A program made the position numbers and the translations under genes. The notes under the pieces are model-generated. The model was not told where the DNA came from and did no database searches. It was given only the letters and a program-made list of their open reading frames with translations. Below, one piece after another: positions 17,345-25,807 of a DNA stretch of 64,000 bases (position 1 is the first letter of the stretch; each line of letters begins with the position of its first letter). Origin of the DNA: Streptomyces pactum (GTDB lineage: Bacteria; Actinomycetota; Actinomycetes; Streptomycetales; Streptomycetaceae); contig NZ_JACYXC010000001.1 in assembly GCF_016031615.1 (NCBI RefSeq), positions 2,046,001 through 2,110,000 on the forward strand, written 5' to 3'.

Positions 17345-17376
17345 ACGGTAGGAACTCACACCGGTGTGAGCTTCAA
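17345..17376 (-). promoter_or_regulatory. MerR-type promoter of the reductase gene
   Basis: Reading leftward, TTGAAG (17376-17371) and TACCGT (17350-17345) are separated by 20 bp that contain the perfect palindrome CTCACACCGGTGTGAG (17355-17370). An over-long spacer with a central palindrome is the hallmark of MerR-activated promoters. The predicted start of transcription falls at the ATG (17337), giving a leaderless mRNA. Confidence 0.8.
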
Positions 17377-17424
17377 GAGGATGTGACGGGCTTCACAGGA
17401 GCCCAGGGCGGAAGGGGGTTCCCG

Positions 17425-17796
17425 GTGAAGATCGGTGAGCTGTCGCGGGTCACCGGGGTCAGCGTCCGGCTGCTGCGGTACTACGAGGAGCAGGGGTTGC
17501 TCACCGCGCACCGCACCGCGGGCGGCCAGCGTGCCTACGCCGCCGACGCCCCGGAGGTGGTCCGCCGCATCCGGGTGCTGCTCGGCGCCGGGCTGCCGAC
17601 ACGGGTGATCCGCCCCATCCTGGAGTGCGCCTGCGGCGGCGCGGCAGAGGTCGAGCCGTGCCTGGGCGACCTGCTGCGCGACCAGCTCGACGGGATCGAC
17701 GCGCGGATCGCGGAGCTGCTCGCCGCGCGGGCGGCGCTCACCGGCCTGCTGGCGGAGACCGAGCGGGAGGCCGCCGCGGCGGCCCTGCCGGTGTGA
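17425..17796 (+). CDS. MerR-family regulator with cysteine-rich linker
   Basis: The 123-residue protein begins VKIGELSRVTGVSVRLLRYY, a MerR winged helix, and ends in a dimerisation helix (DQLDGIDARIAELLAARAA). Cysteines in LECACGGAAEVEPC lie where other MerR proteins bind metals or sense electrophiles. Together with its likely target, a reductase, this suggests aldehyde or electrophile sensing. The GTG start at 17425 follows GGGGG; the gene diverges from the reductase. Confidence 0.88.
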   Translation: MKIGELSRVTGVSVRLLRYYEEQGLLTAHRTAGGQRAYAADAPEVVRRIRVLLGAGLPTRVIRPILECACGGAAEVEPCLGDLLRDQLDGIDARIAELLAARAALTGLLAETEREAAAAALPV

Positions 17797-18299
17797 GGGT
17801 CACCCCGGTCGCGGGTGACCTCCGCCACGCACCGCGGCACACCGCACCGCACCGCGCCGGCGGCCCGTCCGGTGGCCGCCGGGGCCCACCCGCGCCCGGC
17901 CCGGCACCGCCGGGAAACGCCCCCCCACCAGGCCCGCAGGGCCTCCCCGGCCCCGCCGCCCGGGTGTCGACCGGATGCGCGGAGCCGGCGGTCCCGGTGC
18001 CGGCGCGGTGGCGACGGCACCATATCTGCATCCGCCGGATGAGAATTTGGCGAAACACGCGGGCAAATTCCTTGCGGTATTGAGTGGAGCGTGATCATTC
18101 AACCAGCACCGGCCGCCGCGACGTGCTACTGTCGATTCCAGTTGCAGTTGTGGTTCCCGAATTTCAAGTGCTTCCCGGTCGGTCACCGTGCCGCCGGAAG
18201 TACTTTTTGATGCCGGTCTCATCCGGGCGGGGCGATCATCGCAGCGACCCGGTGTCCGCGCGGTGCGGATGCCGACTCACTGCCCCGAAGGAGACAGAC
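17797..18299. other. Intergenic region and long 5' leader of csp
   Basis: No gene is supported in these 503 bp. The first 200 bp are GC-rich; from about 18025 the sequence becomes AT-richer (for example GAGAATTTGG and GTACTTTTTGATG), as expected for a promoter and long untranslated leader before a cold-shock gene. A structured, temperature-responsive leader is possible but not shown. Confidence 0.5.
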
Positions 18300-18503
18300 A
18301 TGGCTACCGGAACCGTGAAGTGGTTCAACTCGGAAAAGGGCTTCGGCTTCATCGAGCAGGACGGTGGCGGCCCCGACGTGTTCGCCCACTACTCGAACAT
18401 CGCCGCCCAGGGCTTCCGTGAGCTGCTTGAGGGCCAGAAGGTCCAGTTCGACATCGCGCAGGGCCAGAAGGGCCCGACGGCCGAGAACATCGTTCCCGCC
18501 TGA
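18300..18503 (+). CDS. Cold-shock protein (CspA family)
   Basis: The 67-residue single cold-shock domain binds RNA and DNA and melts RNA structure. RNP1 is KGFGFIE and RNP2 is VFAHYS. The start is supported by AAGGAGA just upstream. It precedes a DEAD-box RNA helicase on the same strand, a natural functional pair, but a terminator separates them. Confidence 0.97.
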   Translation: MATGTVKWFNSEKGFGFIEQDGGGPDVFAHYSNIAAQGFRELLEGQKVQFDIAQGQKGPTAENIVPA

Positions 18504-18534
18504 CGTCGGCGCGCGAACATAGCTCGCACACCGT

Positions 18535-18572
18535 AGCTGGGGCCCGCATCCTTCGGGGTGCGGGCCCCAGCT
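18535..18572 (+). terminator. Intrinsic terminator after csp
   Basis: AGCTGGGGCCCGCA (18535-18548) pairs with 18559-18572 and extends by a few G-U/G-C pairs to a small loop. It lies 31 nt past the csp stop. Confidence 0.85.
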
Positions 18573-18805
18573 GCACGTGCTTCCCGCACCGGTTCTCCCC
18601 CGGGGAGAACCGCGGGAAGCCGCGGATCCGGCGCACCCGCACCATCCGCGCCCGCACTCTCCCCCGGGAACGCGCACCCGCTCATCCCCACCCGAGCGCC
18701 GCGCACTATTCACCCCAATCCCATTCGGCTTGTTCTTGCAATTCTCCACGCGCACCTCGCTGCGGGAATTCCTTGATACGCGCCGCATCGAGGAAGGTTC
18801 CGCAT
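18573..18805. other. Leader of the DEAD-box helicase gene
   Basis: No gene is supported. The last 100 bp are AT-richer (around TTCGGCTTGTTCTTGCAATT) and probably hold the helicase promoter and leader. Confidence 0.4.
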
Positions 18806-20293
18806 ATGAACCGCACACGCACGAACGACCGATTCGCCCGCACTCGTCATCGCGGTGCCGAAGCGGGGAACAGCGGCAAAAGGTCCGGTGCACCGGACCG
18901 GGGCCGCTCCGGCAAGCCGGCCCGCTCCGGCGGCTCCGGCCGCCGTCCCGCCGCGCCGCAGGGTGAGTTCGCGCTCCCCGAGACGGTCACCCCGGCACTG
19001 CCCGCCGCGGCCGGCTTCGCCGAGCTGGCGATGCCCGCGGCGATGCTGGCCGAGCTGGGCGCGCAGGGCGTGACCGAGCCGTTCCCGATCCAGGCCGCGA
19101 CGCTGCCGAACTCCCTCGCCGGCCGCGACGTCCTCGGCCGCGGACGCACCGGTTCCGGCAAGACCCTCGCCTTCGGGCTGGCCCTGCTGGCCCGCACCGC
19201 CGGGCGGCGCGCCGAGCCCCGGCAGCCGCTGGGCCTGGTCCTCGTCCCCACCCGGGAACTCGCCCAGCAGGTCACCGACGCGCTCACGCCGTACGCCCGT
19301 GCGGTGCGGCTGCGCCTGGCCACCGTCGTGGGCGGGATGTCGATCGGCCGGCAGGCCGGCGCGCTGCGCGGCGGCGCCGAGATCGTCGTCGCCACCCCCG
19401 GACGCCTCAAGGACCTCATCGAGCGCGGTGACTGCCGGCTGGACCAGGTCGCCGTCACCGTCCTCGACGAGGCCGACCAGATGGCCGACATGGGCTTCAT
19501 GCCGCAGGTCACGGCCCTGCTCGACCAGGTCCGCCCGCAGGGCCAGCGGATGCTGTTCTCCGCCACGCTGGACCGCAACGTCGATCTGCTGGTGCGCCGC
19601 TACCTGAGCGACCCGGTCGTGCACTCCGTCGATCCGTCGGCCGGCTCGGTCACCACGATGGAACACCACCTGCTGCACGTCCACGGTGACGACAAGCACG
19701 CCGCCACCACCGAGATCGCCGCCCGCGACGGCCGCGTGATCATGTTCCTGGACACCAAGCACGCCGTGGACCGCTTGACCAGGCACCTGCTCAGCAGCGG
19801 GGTCCGGGCCGCCGCCCTGCACGGCGGCAAGTCGCAGCCGCAGCGCACCCGTACGTTGACGCAGTTCAAGAACGGACACGTCAGCGTGCTGGTGGCGACC
19901 AACGTCGCCGCGCGCGGCATCCACGTGGACGCCCTGGACCTCGTCGTCAACGTCGATCCCCCCACCGACCACAAGGACTACCTCCACCGCGGCGGGCGCA
20001 CCGCCCGGGCGGGCGAGTCCGGCAGCGTCGTCACCCTGGTCACCCCGGACCAGCGCCGTGCCATGACGCGCCTGATGGCGGCGGCCGGGATCGTCCCGCA
20101 CACCACCCGGGTCCGCCCCGGCTCCGAGGACCTGCGCCGCATCACCGGCGCCCAGACCCCCTCCGGCATCCCGGTCGTCATCACCACGCCGGTGGCCGAA
20201 CGGCCCCAGCGCGCCGCCGCCTCCCGGGGCCGGCGCCGTCCGGGCCCGGCGACCCGGCGCACGTCCGCCCGGCGGTCGGGTGCCGCGGCCTGA
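18806..20293 (+). CDS. DEAD-box ATP-dependent RNA helicase
   Basis: The 495-residue protein unwinds RNA duplexes. Motifs: Q-motif region EPFPIQAATLP, motif I GRTGSGKT (residues 113-120), Ia PTRELAQQ, Ib ATPGRL, II DEAD (221-224), III SAT, V VATNVAARGIHVDAL and VI HRGGRTARAG. N- and C-terminal tails are basic and glycine/arginine-rich, as in RNA-binding extensions. The ATG at 18806 follows AGGAAGG. It is probably involved in cold adaptation together with csp upstream and the two small genes downstream. Confidence 0.95.
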   Translation: MNRTRTNDRFARTRHRGAEAGNSGKRSGAPDRGRSGKPARSGGSGRRPAAPQGEFALPETVTPALPAAAGFAELAMPAAMLAELGAQGVTEPFPIQAATLPNSLAGRDVLGRGRTGSGKTLAFGLALLARTAGRRAEPRQPLGLVLVPTRELAQQVTDALTPYARAVRLRLATVVGGMSIGRQAGALRGGAEIVVATPGRLKDLIERGDCRLDQVAVTVLDEADQMADMGFMPQVTALLDQVRPQGQRMLFSATLDRNVDLLVRRYLSDPVVHSVDPSAGSVTTMEHHLLHVHGDDKHAATTEIAARDGRVIMFLDTKHAVDRLTRHLLSSGVRAAALHGGKSQPQRTRTLTQFKNGHVSVLVATNVAARGIHVDALDLVVNVDPPTDHKDYLHRGGRTARAGESGSVVTLVTPDQRRAMTRLMAAAGIVPHTTRVRPGSEDLRRITGAQTPSGIPVVITTPVAERPQRAAASRGRRRPGPATRRTSARRSGAAA

Positions 20294-20338
20294 CACCGGC
20301 CGGCCCGGAAGCCGATCCACCCCTCCAGGAGGCACCGC

Positions 20339-20644
20339 TTGACGCTGGTCCGGACACATCATCGCTTGACGGGCACCGACGCCACGCACGGCACGGGCGC
20401 CGACGCCATGGACCCGGCCGCCTCGCAGGTCTGGGACGACATGACCGTCGAGGTGGCGCTCTCCGTCATGGCCGCCGCCCGCACCGGTCACCTCGTCGTC
20501 CGCGGCGAGGACGGCCGGCGCACCGACCTGGTGACCCAGGCCCGGCTCCTCGCCGTACGGGACGGGGCCGGATACACCGACCAGGTCCGCCTGCGCGACA
20601 TCGCCGACGGCGGCGGACCGCCGCCCCGGCACGGAGCGCGGTGA
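20339..20644 (+). CDS. Small CBS-domain-like protein
   Basis: The 101-residue protein carries one CBS-like motif: DDMTVEVALSVMAAARTGHL followed by VVRGEDGRRTDLVT. CBS domains bind adenosine nucleotides, normally as pairs, so this would need to dimerise. It starts with TTG at 20339, with AGGAGG at 20327-20332 deciding the start. It follows the helicase by 45 bp and is probably co-transcribed with it. Function is unknown. Confidence 0.7.
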   Translation: MTLVRTHHRLTGTDATHGTGADAMDPAASQVWDDMTVEVALSVMAAARTGHLVVRGEDGRRTDLVTQARLLAVRDGAGYTDQVRLRDIADGGGPPPRHGAR

Positions 20645-20788
20645 CCGGAGCCGGACACCCGGCGGGGCACCGGCGAGACCGGGACCCCGCCGATGGCCGG
20701 CGACGGCGGGGGGCGGGCGTCCGCGCCCTCCCCCACCGACCCCCTCCCCCTTCCCCCCTCCCGTTCCTCCTTCTCCCTGTGAGGCATC

Positions 20789-21097
20789 ATGCGCTGCGTC
20801 ATCGCCCGCTTCCCGTTCGAGCTCACCAAGGGCGGCGTGCTGGAAGCGATGAAGGACGTCAAGCCCGAGCCGGTCACCGGTGACTCCGTGATCATCGGGC
20901 GCCGCCATTACCCGGCCAAGCAGGTCGGCCAGGTCATCACCCGCCAGGACCGCCGCGATTTCAGCAGCGGTGAGGTCCTCCGGGCCATGGCCAAGCTCGG
21001 CTTCACCTGCCGCACCGCCACCACCGACGCGGTCCCGGCGACCACCGACCCGCTCCGGCGGGCCTCCGCGCTGCTCGGCGGCCCCGAAACCGCCTGA
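20789..21097 (+). CDS. Conserved 102-aa protein of the cold-shock cluster
   Basis: No recognised domain. The protein begins MRCVIARFPFELTKGGVLEA and contains a basic central part with ITRQDRRDFSSGEVLRAMAK. I recall similar proteins near cold-shock and DEAD-box genes in other Streptomyces. The alternating basic and hydrophobic pattern would suit a small RNA-binding protein, which is inference. Start is supported by TGTGAGG upstream. Confidence 0.7.
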   Translation: MRCVIARFPFELTKGGVLEAMKDVKPEPVTGDSVIIGRRHYPAKQVGQVITRQDRRDFSSGEVLRAMAKLGFTCRTATTDAVPATTDPLRRASALLGGPETA

Positions 21098-21611
21098 TCC
21101 CGGCAGCCCGGGCGGCCCCGGCGGCCCTGGCGGCCGGCGGAAACGCGCGGCGGGCCGCCGGGCGGCGCGAAGCCGTCGGGGCGCCGGCCGACATCGGGGC
21201 GCCCCGGCCGTCGCGAGCCCTGGCCGTCGGCCCCCGGCCGTCATGCCTCGGCCGCCGGCGGGACCCGGGGCGATCCGGAGGGGTCGTGGGGCGGTCCCGG
21301 GCCGTCGGCGCGACGCGGACCGTCGGGCGGCCCCAGACCGTCGCGAGCCCCGGCCGCCCGGGCGGCCCCAGGCCGTCACGCCTCGGTCGGCGGCCGGACG
21401 CGGGCCTCGGGGCGGTCCCCGGCCGTCGGCGGACGTCGGGACGCGGGACCGTCCGGGGTCGAAGACGGAAGACGGGGCCGGACCGACCGGGGCGGGACAC
21501 CGGCGGCACCGGCCCGGGGCGGTGCGAGCCGCCGGACCGGCCGACCCATGACGGCGGGGGCGGCGTGGTGTGGCGGCGCGGCGCGGGAGTCCCGGCCGCT
21601 CAGGATGCGGG
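21098..21611. other. GC-rich spacer with degenerate GGCCGTCG-type repeats
   Basis: No gene is supported in these 514 bp. Short imperfect repeats of GGCCGTCG, GGCGGCCCC and CCCCGGCCGTCG recur on a GC-only background. All long frames across it are low-complexity and lack start signals. Confidence 0.6.
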
Positions 21612-21959
21612 TCAGGCGTCCGCCTGATGGCTGCCGGACCCGACGGTACCGCGCTCGCGGCGCAGCTCGTCGTTGATCCGGCGGGCCTCTTCGAGCTGGT
21701 CCTCCAGGATGATGATGCGGCAGGCCGCCTCGATGGCGGTGCCCTGATCCACCAGCTCCCGGGCGCGGGCGGCGATACGCAGCTGGTAGCGGGAGTAGCG
21801 GCGGTGACCGCCCTCGGAGCGCAGCGGTGTGATCAGCCGGGCCTCGCCGAGGGCCCGCAGGAAGGCGGGGGTGGTGCCGAGCATCTCCGCCGCCCGTCCC
21901 ATGGTGTAGGCGGGGTAGTCGTCGTCATCGATCCGGTCGAGCGGTGTGTCTGCGGTCAT
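21612..21959 (-). CDS. MerR-like HTH regulator
   Basis: The 115-residue protein has a MerR-type winged helix (AYTMGRAAEMLGTTPAFLRA, then ITPLRSEGGHRRYSRYQLRI) and a C-terminal coiled coil (RIIILEDQLEEARRINDELR). There is no effector domain, as in short regulators of the HspR/BldC group, but it is distinct from both. AGAGGTG precedes the ATG at 21959. Hairpins lie in its leader, and an AT-rich promoter region lies about 450 bp upstream. Confidence 0.88.
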   Translation of the reverse strand: MTADTPLDRIDDDDYPAYTMGRAAEMLGTTPAFLRALGEARLITPLRSEGGHRRYSRYQLRIAARARELVDQGTAIEAACRIIILEDQLEEARRINDELRRERGTVGSGSHQADA

Positions 21960-21988
21960 CTGCACCTCTGTTCGGGGAAACGCGTCGA

Positions 21989-22064
21989 GGGGCCTTGGTG
22001 CCGTACGGCACCAAGGCCCCGAGGGATTTGTAACACCATCGGTCGGCCTACTGCGTGGCCGACC
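21989..22064 (-). promoter_or_regulatory. Two hairpins in the MerR-like gene leader
   Basis: GGGGCCTTGGTGCCGT and its exact mirror make a perfect 32-bp palindrome at 21989-22020, only 30 bp before the MerR-like start. A second stem, GGTCGGCC with GGCCGACC, spans 22041-22064. No gene ends just upstream, so they may attenuate this gene or serve as protein-binding sites rather than ending another transcript. Confidence 0.55.
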
Positions 22065-22402
22065 CTCTGTTTCCGCACCGGCCCCTGACGAAGGGCGCGG
22101 CGTGCGGGGATCGCGGATGCGTGACCGTGTGACCACCTTCCGTTCCGGGGCCTGCGGTACCCAGGCGATCCGTTCTCGCCCGGGCGATCCTGATGGCGTC
22201 CGCCTCCTTCTCTCTTTCTTCCGGTGAACCTCGTGTGATCGCGGAGCCCGCGCACCGCCGGCGGCCCTGCTACCCGGCCGCCGGGCCCGGCGGTCGGCGG
22301 GAGGACCATCGCAACCTGCTCGGCCCCACCACCCCACCGCCGTGCCGCGGCTTCAGCTCCGCATGCGGGCAGTTCGTCTCTGCCACGCCTCACTGACTCC
22401 CT

Positions 22403-22430
22403 GGCTACGATAAGTATGGTAGCCCCGTAG
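22403..22430. promoter_or_regulatory. Inverted repeat in an AT-rich promoter-like stretch
   Basis: GGCTAC (22403-22408) pairs with GTAGCC (22419-22424), and CTACG (22405-22409) with CGTAG (22426-22430). The centre GATAAGTATG resembles a -10 region on either strand. This is one of the few AT-rich patches nearby. Confidence 0.4.
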
Positions 22431-22678
22431 TCGACGAATTTCTACAGCGGCAACAACAGCTTTTGCTACGGACGGGTGAAAGGTTTCCCGCCGCCGGCGG
22501 CCGGGAGGTGATCACCCCCGCGCTCAGGACGGTCCGGACGGGCGCCGGACGGGGCGGACGGGGCGCCGGAGCCCGCGGCACCCGCGCCCGGACACGCCGG
22601 AGCCGGCGGCCGGCTCACCGCAGCCTGTGGCCCCCGGGTCCGGCGGGGCGCCGGGACCCGGGGGCGGACGCACGCCGG

Positions 22679-23956
22679 TCAGGAAGGGGCGGAGGCGCCG
22701 GAGTCCGCGGGCCGGTGCTCCGGGCCGCCGCGCGCCAGGGGCGGCGTGGCGACCCGCCGCAGCCGGCGGACCGGGCCCGTCACCAGCAGGGCCAGGGCGC
22801 CCGCCAGTCCGACCACGGCGGACAGGTGCAGCATTTCGTGCACGCCGACCAGGGCGCTCGCCGGACCGGCGATGGCCTGCCCGACGGGGACGGCCATCAC
22901 CGAGCCGGCGATCTCGTAGGCGGTGACCCGGTTGAGCCGGTCCGGGGGGATCTGGGTCTGCACGCTGGTGGCCCACTGGACGCTCCAGAAGGCCCAGCCG
23001 GCGCCGGCGAACCCGTACCCGGCCAGCAGCAGCCAGAAGTCGGGCAGGGCGCCGGCGGCCAGCGGCATCAGCGGGAACAGCAGCATCGCCACGCCCCCGG
23101 CGAACAGCGGGCGGGCGGGGCGCAGCCGGATCGCGACCAGGCCGCCGACCACGTTGCCGACCCCGAAGACGGCCTCGGCCCAGCCGAAGGCGGCCTTGCC
23201 GTGGGCGTCCACGATGGAGGCCGCGCCCAGCGGGACGACCGGGCCGAAGACGAAGATGCCCAGCACCATCCAGATGAGGATCACCGACCACAGCCAGGCC
23301 CGGGAGCTGAACTCCTTCCAGCCGGCCCGCAGATCGGACAGCGTGGACCCGCCGCGAGCGGCGGTGAACGGCGCCAGCTTCAGCGCGGCCAGGCACACCG
23401 CGCTGACCGCGAACGTGGCGGCGTCCACCACGAACGCCCAGGCGGCCGAGGTGGAGGCGACGATGATGCCGGCGATGGCGGGGCCGCCCATCTGGGCCAG
23501 CCCCTGACTGACCCGCAGCACCCCGTTGGCCTGCTGCGGGTCCCGGGCCACCTGCGGGACCAGGCTGGACACGCCGGGCTGGAACATCGCGGTGGCCAGC
23601 CCGCCCAGCAAAGCCGTGGCGATCAGGAACCACAGCGGCGGGTGTCCGGCCCACATCCACGCGGCGATCCCCAACTGCAGGGCGCACCGCACCACATCGG
23701 AGCCGATCATCTGCGGGACCGGGTGGAACCGGTCGGCGAACACCCCGCCGAACACCACGAAGAGCGCGAACATCCCCGTCCAGGCACCCAGCACCACACC
23801 GACACCGGTGACCCCGTACCCGAGCGTCAGCACGGCGACCGAGACGGCGACCGGGGTCATCGCGTCCCCGAGCATCGACACGATGCGGGCGACGAAGTAC
23901 AGCGAGAAGTTGCGGCTCCACAGCCGCGCGCCGGGCGCGGCGACAGGCGTCGTCAT
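22679..23956 (-). CDS. MFS exporter, MefA/EntS-like
   Basis: The 425-residue protein has about 12 membrane helices and features of the MefA/EntS branch: NFSLYFVARIVSMLGDAMTP at the N-terminus, FGGVFADRFHPVPQ as motif A, and QQANGVLRVSQGLAQMGGPA in helix 5. Members export macrolides or siderophores. The ATG at 23956 fits the start of the conserved region. A strong promoter lies 430 bp upstream, giving a long leader. Confidence 0.85.
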   Translation of the reverse strand: MTTPVAAPGARLWSRNFSLYFVARIVSMLGDAMTPVAVSVAVLTLGYGVTGVGVVLGAWTGMFALFVVFGGVFADRFHPVPQMIGSDVVRCALQLGIAAWMWAGHPPLWFLIATALLGGLATAMFQPGVSSLVPQVARDPQQANGVLRVSQGLAQMGGPAIAGIIVASTSAAWAFVVDAATFAVSAVCLAALKLAPFTAARGGSTLSDLRAGWKEFSSRAWLWSVILIWMVLGIFVFGPVVPLGAASIVDAHGKAAFGWAEAVFGVGNVVGGLVAIRLRPARPLFAGGVAMLLFPLMPLAAGALPDFWLLLAGYGFAGAGWAFWSVQWATSVQTQIPPDRLNRVTAYEIAGSVMAVPVGQAIAGPASALVGVHEMLHLSAVVGLAGALALLVTGPVRRLRRVATPPLARGGPEHRPADSGASAPS

Positions 23957-24476
23957 GGTGCGGGTACTCCAGGACTGGGGGGGACGGGCGGGGACGGTGA
24001 CCGCCCGCACGGCGCCCCGCCGCGCGGGCGGAGCGCGCCCGAAGGGGCATGCCGGGAGACGGCGGGCCGGTACGGAGGCGGGGGGCCCGGACCGGCGACG
24101 GCGACGGCGGCGGGCGACCGCGGACGGGCGACCGGGAACTGTCCACGCCGGAGGGGCGGGGCGAGCGGTCAGGAGCGGGGCGGTCAGAGGCGGAGCGGGA
24201 CGGCCGGCCGGGGACCGCTCCCGGAGGGAACACCATCCGCCGGGTGTTCCGCGTGCTGTTCTCCCGTGACACCCCTCCTCGCAGGGAACGTGCGAACCGG
24301 CGGCGGAACCGTCGCACCGCCGGGAACGCCCGCCGGAGGCCACGGAGCCCGCCGGGAACGGGCGTGGCGCGGGGGGTTGGTCGAACCTATAAGCGGCCCT
24401 GACCACCGTCAACCACAATTGCGCCCCCTGCGGGGCCCGCCCGCCCCCGGTCCCACGGCGGCCCCGGAACACCCCG
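23957..24476. other. Long leader and upstream region of the MefA-like exporter
   Basis: No gene is supported. Between the predicted transcription start near 24377 and the ATG lies a leader of about 420 nt, with a hairpin GGAACACC/GGTGTTCC at 24227-24250. Attenuation is possible, but no convincing short leader ORF was found. Confidence 0.5.
24384..24412 (-). promoter_or_regulatory. Promoter of the MefA-like exporter gene
   Basis: Reading leftward, the -35 TTGACG (24412-24407) and -10 TAGGTT (24389-24384) are separated by 17 bp, a near-ideal vegetative promoter. Confidence 0.65.
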
Positions 24477-24507
24477 GCCCTCCGCGGGCAGCGCGGCTCC
24501 GGAGGGC
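24477..24507 (-). terminator. Terminator after the SMI1/KNR4 gene
   Basis: GCCCTCCG (24477-24484) pairs with CGGAGGGC (24500-24507); the stem lies 17 nt past the stop codon on the minus strand. Confidence 0.6.
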
Positions 24508-24523
24508 ACCGGGCCGCTCCGGC

Positions 24524-25009
24524 TCAGTCGAAGCGGCGGCAGTCGGTCAGCCGGGTGAGGAACGCGGCGAAGGAGTCCGCGACCCGCCGCGGGACGCGGT
24601 CCTCATCGACGTACGCCACGGCCGGCTCGCCGTCGGGGCCGCATGCCGAGTAGTCGAGCATCACCGTGTCATGGCCCGCCGACGGCGTGTCGCAGACGAC
24701 GAAACCGATCTCCGGGTACTCCCACTCGGTGACCGAGTAGGAGGTGGACGCCCCGGGCGGATGGTCGATGATTCCCCACGGTCCGCCGATGCCGAGGATC
24801 GCGCTGATCTCGAAGTGGTCCGGGGCCCAGGTGGTGGAGAACTCGGTGGGACAGCAGCGGCGCCGGGGAACTCCCCCGTTCCGCAGACGCAGGACCTCGA
24901 CGTAACTGAGCGGCAGCCGCAGCCCGAGTTCCTCCTCGGCCCGGCGGACCAGACCCTCGTCGAGCGGAGGCCCGGTGTAGGAGTCGTCGTCCTCGAACAG
25001 CTCGGTCAT
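24524..25009 (-). CDS. SMI1/KNR4 (SUKH-1) family protein
   Basis: The 161-residue protein shows the SUKH pattern: PLDEGLVRRAEEELGLRLPL followed by SYVEVLRLRNGG, then an aromatic/acidic core (WGIIDHPPG) and DYSACGPDGEPAVAYVDED. Bacterial members are immunity proteins against polymorphic toxins. No toxin gene is adjacent. It may be an orphan immunity gene; another member lies 1.5 kb away. Confidence 0.88.
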   Translation of the reverse strand: MTELFEDDDSYTGPPLDEGLVRRAEEELGLRLPLSYVEVLRLRNGGVPRRRCCPTEFSTTWAPDHFEISAILGIGGPWGIIDHPPGASTSYSVTEWEYPEIGFVVCDTPSAGHDTVMLDYSACGPDGEPAVAYVDEDRVPRRVADSFAAFLTRLTDCRRFD

Positions 25010-25230
25010 CCAGGCACCCCTCCGGTGAGTTCCGCGCGGAGCCGGCCCCGCCGCCTCAAGTCCACCACACCCCGGCCACGCCCGGCGCCGCCCCGATGGC
25101 GCCGCCCGCCGGGCGGGCCGGAGGTGACTCGGCCCGGCGAACTTCCGGGCATGGATTCCCGCGCGTCGCGATGAGTTCTGCGGCGCCCGGCGGTCGTACC
25201 GTCGAGACCCGTCACCGAGGAGGACGTCCG

Positions 25231-25794
25231 ATGCGCAGCGTGACCTATTCGATGAACATCTCACTCGACGGATACATCGTCGGGCCGGACGGCGGCTTCG
25301 ACTGGACGATGCCCGACGAGGAGATCTTCCGCTTCGCCACCGACGAGGTGCGCAGGGCCGGCGTCCACCTGCTGGGCCGGCGGCTGTACGAGACGATGCT
25401 GTACTGGGAGACCGCCGACCAGAATCCCTCACTCGACTTCTCCACGCGCGAGTTCGCCGCGATCTGGCGGGCGCTCCCCAAGGTGGTGTTCTCCACCACG
25501 CTGTCGGCGGTGCAGGGCAACGCCCGCTTGGCCTCCGGCGGCCTGGCGGAGGAGATCGAACGGTGGCGGGCCGAGCCGGGGGACGGCGACATCGCCATCG
25601 GCGGCGCGGCCCTCGCCGCCGCGGCGGCCGAGTCCGATCTGATCGACGAGTACCGGGCCAAGGTCCACCCGGTGCTGCTGGGCGGCGGCATCCCGTTCTT
25701 CCCCCAGCACGAGCGCCGGGTGGACCTCGAACTCACCGAGACCCGCACCTTCGGCTCAGGAGTCGTCTATCTCCGCCACCGGGTGACCCGTTGA
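25231..25794 (+). CDS. Dihydrofolate reductase-like (RibD C-terminal domain) protein
   Basis: The 187-residue protein has the RibD_C/DHFR-like fold: TYSMNISLDGYIVGPDGGFD, LLGRRLYETMLYWE, DIAIGGAALAAAAAE and VHPVLLGGGIPFF. These stand-alone proteins are widespread and mostly uncharacterised NADPH-binding reductases; classical DHFR activity is unlikely. GAGGAGG precedes the ATG at 25231. Confidence 0.9.
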   Translation: MRSVTYSMNISLDGYIVGPDGGFDWTMPDEEIFRFATDEVRRAGVHLLGRRLYETMLYWETADQNPSLDFSTREFAAIWRALPKVVFSTTLSAVQGNARLASGGLAEEIERWRAEPGDGDIAIGGAALAAAAAESDLIDEYRAKVHPVLLGGGIPFFPQHERRVDLELTETRTFGSGVVYLRHRVTR

Positions 25795-25807
25795 CCGGAC
25801 GCCGTGT

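Larger units (their letters stand above)
21960..22678. other. Long upstream region of the MerR-like gene
   Basis: No gene is supported in 719 bp. It contains two strong hairpins near the MerR start and an AT-richer, promoter-like stretch at 22400-22470. The rest is unremarkable GC-rich sequence. Confidence 0.55.

Noticed and set aside
24140..24317. Possible leader ORF (GTG at 24272, starting VSRENSTRNTRR) before the MefA-like exporter
   Set aside because: GAGGAGG is only 1-2 bases from the GTG and the frame does not stop before the exporter gene, so it is not a short leader peptide.
22463..25174. 903-codon open frame on the + strand
   Set aside because: It runs antisense to the MefA-like exporter and the SMI1/KNR4 gene, has low-complexity protein and no start signal. 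Long stop-free frames are expected at this GC content.
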